From assembly GCA_020248265.1 (NCBI GenBank), contig JADCHX010000001.1, positions 62,001-126,000 on the forward strand: a stretch of 64,000 bases of DNA, in the 5' to 3' direction. Below the pieces are notes generated by a model. The model worked only from the letters and a program-made list of their open reading frames with translations, made no database searches and was not told where the DNA came from. Source of the DNA: Rhodocyclaceae bacterium. GTDB taxonomy: Bacteria > Pseudomonadota > Gammaproteobacteria > Burkholderiales > CAIKXV01. Below are positions 16,056 through 24,076 of the stretch, in pieces. Every line of letters starts with the position of its first letter. Within the stretch, counting starts at the first letter, position 1. The position numbers were made by a program, and so were the translations under genes.

Positions 16056-16393
16056 GCGCACGCGTGTGGTCCGTACGCCTGACGGCAGCGGCACAGGCGG
16101 ACTTCGCGGAGATCCTGCGTTGGACGGACAGGCAGTTCGGCAAGGCTCAGGCTCACCGTTATGCGGACACGATCTCAGCAGCGCTGGATGATCTGGCAGC
16201 AGGTCCGGCGGTCGCAGGGGCGAAGAAGCGCGATGACATCCAGCAGGGTATCGTCTCGCTTCATGTCGCCCGCAATTCGCGGAAAGGGCGGCACTTCGTG
16301 ATGTTCCGAGTGGGACAAGCACCGCAAGGCAACGTGATCGAAGTACTACGCCTCCTTCACGATGCGATGGACCTGGAGCGTCATCTGCCTTAG
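16052..16393 (+). CDS. parE: Type II toxin, ParE/RelE family
   Basis: 113 aa, GTG start overlapping the antitoxin stop. Motifs WSVRLTAAAQADFAEILRWT, FGKAQAHRYADTISAAL and SRKGRHFVMFRVG follow the ParE/RelE fold (two helices then an antiparallel sheet). ParE members poison DNA gyrase, RelE members cleave mRNA; the adjacent ParD-type antitoxin favours ParE. Its stop overlaps by 4 nt the stop of the convergent amidase gene (16390), so the two transcripts are antisense at their ends. Confidence 0.9.
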   Translation: MSARVWSVRLTAAAQADFAEILRWTDRQFGKAQAHRYADTISAALDDLAAGPAVAGAKKRDDIQQGIVSLHVARNSRKGRHFVMFRVGQAPQGNVIEVLRLLHDAMDLERHLP

Positions 16394-17688
16394 GCGGATG
16401 CTGCCAGCATCCGCTCCACCCACGCCGCCGCCCGCATCAACCCTGCATCGTTCCCCGCCGCCGCTATCACCTGCACCCCCAGCGGCAACCCACCCGAGCC
16501 CTTCCCCGCCGGCACGGTGATGCACGGCAGCCCGAGCTGCGTCCACATCAGCCCGAAGGTCGGCTCGCCGGTACCTTCGATACCCGGCGCCTCGCCCGGC
16601 GTGCTCGGTGCCAGCATGATGTCGCAGGCGTCGAAGTGCCTGGCCATCAGCGCGATGCAATGGTGCGTATCGGCCCGAGCCGCCTCGTAGGCCCCGCGGG
16701 TCACCATACCGCCTGCCGCCAGTCGCCCGGTCAGGCTCGGAGAGATCAGTTCAGGATGCCGGGTGCGCTCATGCGTCAGCGCCCGGTAGAACTCGTACGA
16801 GCTGAACGCGATCTGGATCTCGTTCATCCGGTCGAACGCCGGCTCGAGCCAAACCGAAGAAACCTTTGCGCCAGCCGCAGCAAACCGCACCGCAGACGAC
16901 TCGATCAACGCCTGCGTCGCCGCATCCGCCTTGTCCCACCAGGGCGTACGGCAGACGCCGATACGCAGCGCAACCGAAGGCGGCGTCGCATCCAGCGAGA
17001 GCCCGGTAAGCCCCTCGGTCAGCAGCGCCGCGTCAGCGACGGTACGCGACAGTACGCCCAGCGTGTCCAGCGACTCGGACAGGAACTTCAGCCCCGCCCG
17101 GTTGATCAACCCGTAGGTCGGCTTGTAGCCCACCACGCCGCAATACGCGGCCGGCCGGATGATCGACGACGAGGTCTGCGTACCCAGTGCCAGCGGCACC
17201 ATGCAGTCGGCCACGGCCGCGCCAGATCCGCTCGACGATCCACCCGGGGTATGCAGCGGGGAATGCGGATTGCGCGTCTTGTTCGGATGCCGCGTCGCGA
17301 ACTCGGTCGACACCGTCTTGCCGAGAATCACCCCGCCCAGTTCACGGATCAGCGACACGCAGGCGGCATCGGCTGCCGGACGATGGCCCACGTAAATCGG
17401 CGACCCGTACTCGGTTGGCATGTCGTACGTGTCGATCACGTCCTTGATGCCGACCGGTATGCCGTGCAGTGGCGAGCGCACACCACCCCTCACCCGCTCG
17501 GCATCGGCGGCACGCGCCTGCGCCAACGCCAGCGCCGGGTCGATGAACGCCCATGCTCGTACATCGTCCTCGCGGGCGGCAATGCGTTCCAGACAGGCCG
17601 AGACCAGCGCCTCGGAGGTGAGGCGCCCCACGGCCATCTCCCGCGCAGCCTGCACGGCCGTGAGTTCGTTCGCTGGCTCAGCAGTCAT
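16390..17688 (-). CDS. Amidase (amidase-signature family)
   Basis: 432 aa. The Ser-cisSer-Lys system is visible: GIPVGIKDVIDTYDMPTEYG (Lys near 80), TPGGSSSGSGAAVADCMVPL (cis-Ser) and GTQTSSSIIRPAAYCGVVG. The nucleophile loop reads TSSS where relatives have TGGS, but the Ser is kept. The C-terminus ends with WTQLGLPCITVPAG and GGLPLGVQVIAA. ATG 17688 has GGTGA in front and lies 1 nt after the upstream Bug stop; an in-frame GTG 9 nt earlier lacks a site. It hydrolyses a carboxamide to acid and ammonia in the cytoplasm. Part of the amidase-Bug-amidase set. Confidence 0.92.
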   Translation of the reverse strand: MTAEPANELTAVQAAREMAVGRLTSEALVSACLERIAAREDDVRAWAFIDPALALAQARAADAERVRGGVRSPLHGIPVGIKDVIDTYDMPTEYGSPIYVGHRPAADAACVSLIRELGGVILGKTVSTEFATRHPNKTRNPHSPLHTPGGSSSGSGAAVADCMVPLALGTQTSSSIIRPAAYCGVVGYKPTYGLINRAGLKFLSESLDTLGVLSRTVADAALLTEGLTGLSLDATPPSVALRIGVCRTPWWDKADAATQALIESSAVRFAAAGAKVSSVWLEPAFDRMNEIQIAFSSYEFYRALTHERTRHPELISPSLTGRLAAGGMVTRGAYEAARADTHHCIALMARHFDACDIMLAPSTPGEAPGIEGTGEPTFGLMWTQLGLPCITVPAGKGSGGLPLGVQVIAAAGNDAGLMRAAAWVERMLAASA

Positions 17689-17689
17689 C

Positions 17690-18670
17690 TCATTCACCGG
17701 TGATGTTCGCAGCCTTGATCACCTTGGCCCACTTCACCGTCTCGCTCTCCATCAGCTTCGCGAACTCCGCAATGGAACGGCGCGACGGGTCGATGCCCTG
17801 CTCGTCCATGCGCTTCAACATGTCCGGCGACTCGAGCGAGGTGTTGACCGCCGCATGCATCTGAGCGACCAGGTTCGCCGGCGTGGTGCGCGGCGCGAAC
17901 AGTCCGAACCAGATGTAGGTCTCGTACCCGGGCAGTCCCGACTCGTTGATCGTCGGCACATCGGGGAGCAGCGGGTTGCGCTTCGGCCCGCCGACTGCGA
18001 GCGCGCGCAATCGCCCTGCGCGTACCTGGCCCAGAACCGAGGGCAGCGACCCGATCTGCACCTGCGTGTTGCCGGCCGAGGTGTCGGCCACCGCCGGGCC
18101 GGCGCCCTTGAACGGTACATGCGCCATGTCGATACCAGCCATCATCTTGAACAGCTCGGTGTTCAGGTGCGGGAAGCCGCCGATACCCGACGACGAATAG
18201 TTCAACGAACCCGGTTTGCGCCTGGCCAGCGCGATCAGCTCCTTGACGTTCTTCACTGGCAGGCTCGGATGTACCACCAGTGCGCTGTCGCCGAAGCCGA
18301 GCAGCGCCACCGGGGCGAAGCTGTTGACGAGATCGATCTTCGCCTTGTTGATGATGAAGCCGTAGCCAGTCGAGGTCAGCATGAAGTTGTGGCCGTCGGG
18401 CGGCATCGCAGCGGAGAACTCCATGCCGACGATCGAGCCTGCGCCGGCGCGGTTCTCGATCACCACCGTCTGGCCGAGGCGCTTGCCGAGGTCCGCACCC
18501 AGCAGCCGGGCGACGATATCGGTGCTGCCGCCCGGGGCCCAGGGCACGACGATGCGCAGCGGCTTGTCCGGCCAGGCGGCCGCAGTCCAGCCGACGGACG
18601 GCACCAGCAGCGCCGTACCCAGCAGCATCGAAGCCGGCAGCCCGGCACCCAGTTTGATCTTTCTCATCAT
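17690..18670 (-). CDS. Bug/TctC-family solute-binding protein
   Basis: 326 aa. MMRKIKLGAGLPASMLLGTALLVPSVGWTA is a clear signal region, followed by AAWPDKPLRIVVPWAPGGSTDIVARL, NRAGAGSIVGMEFSAAMPPDGHNFML and HVPFKGAGPAVADTSAGNTQ. Downstream of and in line with one amidase (10-nt gap) and upstream of another (1-nt gap). Its ligand is therefore plausibly an amide or a carboxylate precursor handled by these amidases. Confidence 0.94.
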   Translation of the reverse strand: MMRKIKLGAGLPASMLLGTALLVPSVGWTAAAWPDKPLRIVVPWAPGGSTDIVARLLGADLGKRLGQTVVIENRAGAGSIVGMEFSAAMPPDGHNFMLTSTGYGFIINKAKIDLVNSFAPVALLGFGDSALVVHPSLPVKNVKELIALARRKPGSLNYSSSGIGGFPHLNTELFKMMAGIDMAHVPFKGAGPAVADTSAGNTQVQIGSLPSVLGQVRAGRLRALAVGGPKRNPLLPDVPTINESGLPGYETYIWFGLFAPRTTPANLVAQMHAAVNTSLESPDMLKRMDEQGIDPSRRSIAEFAKLMESETVKWAKVIKAANITGE

Positions 18671-18679
18671 CGACTCCGG

Positions 18680-20071
18680 TTACAGCGGCGGCTGCCGCTT
18701 CGTCCAGCCAGTCGCAGCCTCGTAGGCCTGCGCCACCCGATAGATCATCGCCTCGCCGAACGGACGGCCGACGATCTGCATGCCCAGCGGCAAGCCACCG
18801 GCGCTGAAGCCGGTGGGCAGTGCCAGCGCAGGGTTGCCGGTGAGGTTGAACGGTGCCCGCGCCTGCCGCGCGTAGGTGTATTCGACCTGCTTCGGATCGT
18901 CGATGCGGCAGGCCGGGTCGTGCGCGCTGGCGGTGACTACCACGTCGACATCGTCGAACAGGCTGTTGAAGGCGGCGGTCATCTTCAGCCGCATGCGCGA
19001 GGCGTTCACGTACTCGGCCGCGCTCACGAACGCGCCCGGGAACAACCGCTCGCGGGTGAGGTCGCCATAATCCTGGGGACGCTCGCGCAGCCAGCGCTCG
19101 TGCACGGCATACGCTTCCGACACCAGCAGCGTGCGGTTGCAGGCGGCGAACTGCTGCAGCGGCAGCGTCTCCACCTCGCGCACCACCGCGCCCATCGACT
19201 CGAGCTGCGCCAGCGCCTGTTCGATCGATGCGCTCATCTCGGCGTCGGCCACCAGGTCTTGGCTGTAGAAGTGGCGCACCACGCCGATGCGCATGCCCTC
19301 CACGCCACGGTCGAGCAGCGACGTGCAATCGCCGCCAGTGCGCGGCACGCTGCCCGGATCGTGCGGATCATGCCCGGCGATCAGGTCGAGCACGATGGCG
19401 TTGTCGCGCACGGTGCGGGTGAGCGGCCCGACGTGGTCGAGCGAATAGGCGAGCGGGAACACCCCGCGCCGGCTCACGTAGCCATAGGTCGGCTTCATGC
19501 CGGTGACACCGCACATCGACGCCGGGTTGCGGATAGAGCCGCCGGTATCGGTGCCGATCGCCACCGGCACGAAGCCGGCCGCGGTCGCGCTGCCCGAGCC
19601 GCTGGACGAACCCCCGCAGAAATGGTCGCGGTTCCATGGGTTGCGCGCCGGCGGCCAGGGCAGGTCGAAGCACGGACCACCGATCGCGAACTCATGGGTT
19701 GACAGCTTGCCCATGAACACGCCGCCGGCCGCGCGCAGCTTGCGCGTGACGAAGGCATCGGTGGCAGCGGTGTTGTCTTTCAGGATCGCCGAATGCCCGG
19801 TGGTGGGCAGGCCGGCGTAGTCGACGATGTCCTTCAGGCCGTAGGGTACGCCATGCAGAGGGCCGCGCCAGCCGCCAGCCATGATCTCGGCCTCGGCACG
19901 CTGCGCGTCGGCGAGCGCGATCTCAGGCGTGAAGCGCAGGAAGGCGTTGAGCGCGCCGTCATGGCGCTCGGTGCGTTCGACCAGCGCGCGGGTGTACTCC
20001 ACCGGCGACAGCTTGCGCTCGCGAATCAGCGTGGACGCTTCGGCCAGGGACAGGGTGTGCAGTTCGCTCAT
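18680..20071 (-). CDS. Amidase (amidase-signature / GatA-like family)
   Basis: 463 aa, GatA-like length. LHGVPYGLKDIVDYAGLPTT holds the Lys, HFCGGSSSGSGSATAAGFVP the cis-Ser, and IGTDTGGSIRNPASMCGVTG the nucleophile, all canonical. The C-terminal RAPFNLTGNPALALPTGF and GLPLGMQIVGRPFGEAMI close the fold. A 63-aa GatC/AtzG-like gene lies 12 nt upstream, so the active form may be a complex, as for AtzE/AtzG. True GatCAB use is unlikely without GatB nearby. The ATG at 20071 follows the weak GAGGATCGCCGCCG. Confidence 0.92.
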   Translation of the reverse strand: MSELHTLSLAEASTLIRERKLSPVEYTRALVERTERHDGALNAFLRFTPEIALADAQRAEAEIMAGGWRGPLHGVPYGLKDIVDYAGLPTTGHSAILKDNTAATDAFVTRKLRAAGGVFMGKLSTHEFAIGGPCFDLPWPPARNPWNRDHFCGGSSSGSGSATAAGFVPVAIGTDTGGSIRNPASMCGVTGMKPTYGYVSRRGVFPLAYSLDHVGPLTRTVRDNAIVLDLIAGHDPHDPGSVPRTGGDCTSLLDRGVEGMRIGVVRHFYSQDLVADAEMSASIEQALAQLESMGAVVREVETLPLQQFAACNRTLLVSEAYAVHERWLRERPQDYGDLTRERLFPGAFVSAAEYVNASRMRLKMTAAFNSLFDDVDVVVTASAHDPACRIDDPKQVEYTYARQARAPFNLTGNPALALPTGFSAGGLPLGMQIVGRPFGEAMIYRVAQAYEAATGWTKRQPPL

Positions 20072-20083
20072 CGGCGGCGATCC

Positions 20084-20275
20084 TCAGCTCAGACGGTAGA
20101 CATGGCAGGGCTCGTCCGCCGCCGTCAGCGACCGGGTATCGAGCACGGCCCGGCGCGACTGCGCCACCTGAGCGGCCTTCATGAACTGGCGCAGCTGAGG
20201 CTCGGTGAGTCTGTCCAGCCCGAGAGCCTTCGCCTGCGCCCGGATGTCGTCCGGGATCGGTTGTTCTTCTGCCAC
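20084..20275 (-). CDS. Small GatC/AtzG-like putative amidase partner
   Basis: 63 aa. It begins MAEEQPIPDDIRAQAKALGL, then a second amphipathic helix (LTEPQLRQFMKAAQVAQ) and ends AADEPCHVYRLS. Two N-terminal helices followed by an acidic/aromatic tail recall GatC and the AtzG-type partners that wrap around amidases, and it sits directly before one. GTG 20275 is chosen because GAGGGG stands 8 nt upstream; an in-frame ATG at 20293 has no site. The match is by shape and context only. Confidence 0.6.
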   Translation of the reverse strand: MAEEQPIPDDIRAQAKALGLDRLTEPQLRQFMKAAQVAQSRRAVLDTRSLTAADEPCHVYRLS

Positions 20276-20470
20276 GGCTGCATCCCCTCTCATCAGGAAG
20301 GGAGCAGTCTAGCAAATGCGTGAAGACGTCCTCCGGGCGACAAGGGTGCAAGCGGGGCGAAGCGGGCTGCCGAAGGCCTGCGGATAGCCGGTATGATCTG
20401 AGCCTCATGCTGCATCGATGCGACGGTCCGCACAGCGAGACGCCGTCCGCGCCCCCAGGAGGAAGTCACC

Positions 20471-21442
20471 ATGTACACCCGCCGAAGCCTTGTCCGGATG
20501 TCCACCGCCTTGCTCGCCGCAGGCGCGCTGTCCACTCCGTTGCTGGCCCAGCAGTTCCCGGCCAAGCCGATCCGCACCATCATCCCGTTCACTCCCGGCT
20601 CGACCACCGACGTGATCGGCCGTATCGTCGCCGAGGGCCTGTCGACGTCGCTCGGGCAACCGATCATCATCGAGAACCGCAGCGGCGCCGGCGGCTCAGT
20701 CGGTTCGGCGGTAGTTGCCCGCGCCGACGCGGATGGCTACACCTGGCTGATGAACGCTGCGGCGCACTCGGCCTCGCTGGCCGCGTTCCCGAACGCGCCT
20801 TACCATCCCGGTAACGACTTCGCCGGCGTCGCCGTGTTCGGCGTGGTGCCGAACGTTCTGGTGATCTCGCCCGAGAAAGGGCTGAAGACGGTGAAGGCGC
20901 TGATGGACGCCGCACGGAAGAACGACATGACCTTCGCCTCGGCCGGCATCGGCAGCGCCACCCACTGGGCCGCCGAGCGGCTGCTGCTGTCTGCCGGCAT
21001 CAAGGCCACGCACGTGCCGTTCAAGGGCGGGCCCGAGGCGCTGGCGGACGTGGCCGCCGGCCGCGTCGACTTCCTTTCGATCGGCACCTCGTCCGGGCTG
21101 CCGTTCATCAAGTCCGGCCGCCTGATCCCGCTGGCGGTCAGCACCCGTAGCCGGTCGAGCGTGTTCCCCGACGTGCCGACCACGATCGAAGCCGGCTTCG
21201 CCGACAGCGACTACACCTTCTGGAACGGCCTGCTGTTGCCGGTGAAGACGCCACGCGCGCTGATCGACCGGCTGCATGCCGAGACGATGGCGGTGCTGAA
21301 GCAGCCGGCGGTGATGGAGCGGCTGGTGAAGATCGGCCTCGAGCCGATGCCGATGACGCCGAAAGAGTTCGATGCACTGATCGCGGCCGAGATCAAGGCC
21401 AACCTCGCGATCGTGAAGGCGGCGGGATTGAAGTTCAACTGA
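20471..21442 (+). CDS. Bug/TctC-family solute-binding protein
   Basis: 323 aa. MYTRRSLVRMSTALLAAGALSTPLLA is a signal peptide with a twin-arginine-like start; mature QQFPAKPIRTIIPFTPGSTTDVIGRI follows. The middle is divergent: DADGYTWLMNAAAHSASLAAFPN, then a Bug region with KNDMTFASAGIGSATHWAAE and HVPFKGGPEALADVAAGR. Excellent AGGAGGAAG before the ATG. A TATGAT box lies at 20392-20397. It is followed, with a 4-nt overlap at an unusual CTG start, by the HEAT-repeat lipoprotein. Confidence 0.93.
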   Translation: MYTRRSLVRMSTALLAAGALSTPLLAQQFPAKPIRTIIPFTPGSTTDVIGRIVAEGLSTSLGQPIIIENRSGAGGSVGSAVVARADADGYTWLMNAAAHSASLAAFPNAPYHPGNDFAGVAVFGVVPNVLVISPEKGLKTVKALMDAARKNDMTFASAGIGSATHWAAERLLLSAGIKATHVPFKGGPEALADVAAGRVDFLSIGTSSGLPFIKSGRLIPLAVSTRSRSSVFPDVPTTIEAGFADSDYTFWNGLLLPVKTPRALIDRLHAETMAVLKQPAVMERLVKIGLEPMPMTPKEFDALIAAEIKANLAIVKAAGLKFN

Positions 21443-22455
21443 GACGGGGGATCTCTGCCATCGCGAACTGCTGGCCCGCGATCCTTTGTGCGGCGGTGTT
21501 GCTGGTCGGTTGCGAGCGCAGTACCGCGCCGCCGACATCAAGAGCGAATGCGCCGCCACCGTCCGTCAACGACGTCGTCGCACAGCTCGAGGGGCACCAC
21601 TGCCGGTTCGCCGTGGAGCCGTCGGACGCATGCGCGGCAAGGCCGGTCCGAGGGACCCTCGAGTGGGCCTTCACGCGACACGAGGACCGTTGGACCTGCC
21701 CGACGGGCGCCGCGCGGTGTCTCGGCAAGATGGGGCCTTCCGCACGCCCCGCCGTTCCTGCGCTCATCAAGGCCCTGGCCTCGGGCATCAAGGATCATGA
21801 CACGGGCGACGGCGTGATCCCGGTGCGCTCGTCCATCATCGAGGCGCTCGGCCGCACGGGTGACCCGCGCGCAATCGATCCCATTGCCGACCTGCTGTCC
21901 GGTGAGGCCGATGCATACGTCGCCCTCGAGGCACTTGCGGCGCTCGGTCCGCCGGCAGCACACCGCGCGCACGACGTGTCGAAGTTCCTCAAAGCCCGTA
22001 TCGCCGACGAGGAGGGACGACAGGCCCGTTGCGCGCGTGCAGTGCAGCAGCTCGACTATCTCCTTGCGAACGACGCAGTCGTCGAACGTCTTCAGCGCGA
22101 TAATCCGACACAGACACGCTTCCTCATATCGCCTCAAGAACACGCGACTGCGCTTGCGGCGCTCGACCGCACGACCCAGCGCTACGGAGAGGCGCGCGAA
22201 GGCCGTTGCCGCGATCTCGTCGGTGAAGCCGCGCTCCGGGCGCTCGCGGCAATGCATTGCGAAGCTTGCCTCGCGACGGTCGTGGCGGCGCTTGCAACAC
22301 CCGATATCGCGCTGCAGGCCGCCTGGTCCCTTCGTGCATTGCCAGTGTTGCCACACGGTGCCGAGGGAGCGCTCAAGGACGTGCTCGCGTCGCCGATTCA
22401 TGGCCCGCTGGCGAAGCTGGCAGCGAGGCAAGCGCTGGACGGGATCGGCCGGTGA
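21439..22455 (+). CDS. Putative HEAT-repeat lipoprotein (non-AUG start likely)
   Basis: About 338 aa. HEAT/armadillo-like helices are seen at SARPAVPALIKALASGI, VRSSIIEALGRTGDPRAIDP, AYVALEALAALGPPAA and again near the C-terminus (ALRALAAMHCEACLATVVAA; IALQAAWSLRALPVLP). The first conventional start is GTG 21496, which would leave only a truncated leader MLLVGC. Reading from CTG 21439 (overlapping the previous stop as CTGA) gives RRGISAIANCWPAILCAAVLLVGC, a complete lipoprotein signal with RR, a hydrophobic core and lipobox LVGC. ATT at 21427 is another option. Many Cys. No enzymatic motif is recognised. Confidence 0.65.
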   Translation: MRRGISAIANCWPAILCAAVLLVGCERSTAPPTSRANAPPPSVNDVVAQLEGHHCRFAVEPSDACAARPVRGTLEWAFTRHEDRWTCPTGAARCLGKMGPSARPAVPALIKALASGIKDHDTGDGVIPVRSSIIEALGRTGDPRAIDPIADLLSGEADAYVALEALAALGPPAAHRAHDVSKFLKARIADEEGRQARCARAVQQLDYLLANDAVVERLQRDNPTQTRFLISPQEHATALAALDRTTQRYGEAREGRCRDLVGEAALRALAAMHCEACLATVVAALATPDIALQAAWSLRALPVLPHGAEGALKDVLASPIHGPLAKLAARQALDGIGR

Positions 22456-22645
22456 TGCCTGCACAACAGCCTTTCCATCGCGCCAATAGCCCACCCCGAT
22501 GATCCGGATCACGCATGCATGGCAGGCGAACCGGACCGTCAGGACGCTGCCCTCTGGATGGCCGAGGCGATAGAGACGCGCATCCACCGGGCGGGCAACC
22601 GGACCTTCCTGGAAGTCGAAGGTGACTGCGCGAAGGAGCACGACG

Positions 22646-23332
22646 ATGAACGATCAGGACACCGGCATCTGGGCGCTGTGGTACGACCTTGCCGAGGAGA
22701 CGCGCGACGCGTACTGCGACTGGTTCCACAATATCCACATCCCGGAGAAGCTCGCGCGTCCGGGATACCGCTGGGCGGCGCATTACCGACTCGGCCACGG
22801 CGGGCGTGGCCAGGGGTGGCTGGCGCTGTTCGGCGGCGAGTCGGCGCACACCTTCCTCGCCCCGCCGCCTTCCGAGCTCGCCACGCGGCAGAGCGACCTG
22901 ACCCGACGTCACATGGCGATGCGCCAGCCGCTGGGCTCGGCGATCTTCGCGCAGGAGGTGCGGGTCGACGGACCGGAGGCCGGGCATCGCGACCCGCGCG
23001 CGTCGGCCCCGGTCGTGCAGTTCGGCCATTACGATGCCCCCGACGCGGCCACCGACGAGGCGATCGGCAGCTTCTACGCGCAGCAGCGCTTCCCGCTGCT
23101 CGCCCGGCTTCCCGGCGTGATGGCCACGCGCAAGCTGCTCGCGAGCGTCGGCGGCTGGCGCCACGGAGTCATGTACGAGTTCACCTCGCTCGCCGAGCGC
23201 GAACACCACTACGAGCCGCTGGAAGCCGAGGCGCGCGACCCGTCGACGCGCATGGGACAGGTGGTGCCGAGGCTGCGGCATGCGCCGTTCTCGCCTGCGG
23301 TCGGCGTACGCGCGTGGCCACCGGTTGACTGA
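22646..23332 (+). CDS. Protein of unknown function, possible dimeric alpha/beta-barrel fold
   Basis: 228 aa, soluble, unrecognised at family level. The N-terminus IWALWYDLAEETRDAYCDWF with HNIHIPEKLARPGYRWAAHY is reminiscent of EthD-like proteins (dimeric alpha/beta barrel), and a second half-repeat is seen at VVQFGHYDAPDAATDEAIGS with YAQQRFPLLARLPGVMATRK, so it may be two fused ferredoxin-like units. AAGGAG precedes ATG 22646; an in-frame start at 22622 has no good site. It stands alone between the HEAT lipoprotein and a toxin-antitoxin pair. Confidence 0.6.
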   Translation: MNDQDTGIWALWYDLAEETRDAYCDWFHNIHIPEKLARPGYRWAAHYRLGHGGRGQGWLALFGGESAHTFLAPPPSELATRQSDLTRRHMAMRQPLGSAIFAQEVRVDGPEAGHRDPRASAPVVQFGHYDAPDAATDEAIGSFYAQQRFPLLARLPGVMATRKLLASVGGWRHGVMYEFTSLAEREHHYEPLEAEARDPSTRMGQVVPRLRHAPFSPAVGVRAWPPVD

Positions 23333-23382
23333 GATTCGCGTCCCGTTAACCGTATCCCGCAGGCAAGCTCCAGATCGTTCAT

Positions 23383-23400
23383 ACGAAATGTATACTTCGT
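23383..23400 (+). promoter_or_regulatory. Candidate operator / -10 of second toxin-antitoxin operon
   Basis: ACGAA and TTCGT arms (23383-23387 and 23396-23400) flank ATGTATAC; TATACT at 23391-23396 is a likely -10. The dyad lies 26 bp before the antitoxin GTG, a usual place for autorepression. No good -35 is seen. Confidence 0.4.
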
Positions 23401-23425
23401 GCGAATAACCTTCAGGAGCCACGCC

Positions 23426-23719
23426 GTGTCGAAAGATGCCGTCTTCACGATGAAGCTGGAACCCGAGCTTCGAGACGCCCTCATGGCCGAGGCGGAAGCC
23501 AGCCACCGTCCCGCGTCGCAGATCGTGCGCGAACTGATGCGGGATTTCGTCCAGCGCCAGCGCGAGGCGCGTGAACATGATGCGTTCCTGAGAGGCAAGG
23601 TTGCCGACGCACGCGCGCAGATTTCCGCCGGGCTGCATGCCGGCGATGAAGAGGTGGACGCGCGATCGGCTGCGCGACGCGCTGCCTGGCAAAGCCCGAC
23701 AGGCGGTCCTGACGCATGA
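23426..23719 (+). CDS. Type II antitoxin, ribbon-helix-helix family
   Basis: 97 aa. SKDAVFTMKLEPELRDALMA with EAEASHRPASQIVRELMRDF is an N-terminal ribbon and two helices of the Arc/MetJ (RHH) type, followed by a charged C-terminal tail (REAREHDAFLRGKVADARAQ) that would bind the toxin. GTG 23426 is chosen because AGGAG ends 7 nt before it; an upstream in-frame GTG at 23399 falls in the operator. It overlaps the toxin gene by 4 nt (ATGA). Confidence 0.85.
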   Translation: MSKDAVFTMKLEPELRDALMAEAEASHRPASQIVRELMRDFVQRQREAREHDAFLRGKVADARAQISAGLHAGDEEVDARSAARRAAWQSPTGGPDA

Positions 23720-24000
23720 AGGTACGGTGGGCCCTGTCTGCCGAACAGGACCGCATCGACATCACCGACTTCATCGCACGGGACAATCCTCTTGCCGCAA
23801 TCGCGATGGACGAACTGTTCGCGGCTGCAGCAAGGCGTCTCGCGGAGCATCCGTTGATCGGCCGTCCCGGGCTGATCACGGGCGCGCGGGAACTGGTTGT
23901 GCACGACAGCTACCGCATGGTCTACGAGGTGAGGGACGATACCGTCTGGATCCTCGTGCTGGTACATACGGCAAGGATGTGGCCGCCACGACGCAGGTGA
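23716..24000 (+). CDS. Type II toxin, ParE/RelE family
   Basis: 94 aa. MKVRWALSAEQDRIDITDFI, AAARRLAEHPLIGRPG, ARELVVHDSYRMVYEVRDD and VWILVLVHTARMWPP give the ParE/RelE toxin fold with the C-terminal LxLVHTxRxWP strand. It is translationally coupled to the antitoxin. Together they form the second such module in 8 kb; the two toxins are clearly different in sequence. Confidence 0.88.
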   Translation: MKVRWALSAEQDRIDITDFIARDNPLAAIAMDELFAAAARRLAEHPLIGRPGLITGARELVVHDSYRMVYEVRDDTVWILVLVHTARMWPPRRR

Positions 24001-24076
24001 CCCAACGCGGCGCCAGTAGCAACTCAGGTCACCAGCACCAGAGTCAGCCAACTTTCACGACGATCGTCCCGCAAGG

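Noticed and set aside
17420-19702. Plus-strand open frame of 760 codons
   Set aside because: Shadow of the amidase-Bug-amidase operon; no ribosome binding site and no domain.
18680-20275. GatCAB amidotransferase
   Set aside because: GatB is absent and the context is catabolic.
22456-22645. Coding content in the gap before the gene at 22646
   Set aside because: No frame with a ribosome binding site or conserved motif; nothing identified.
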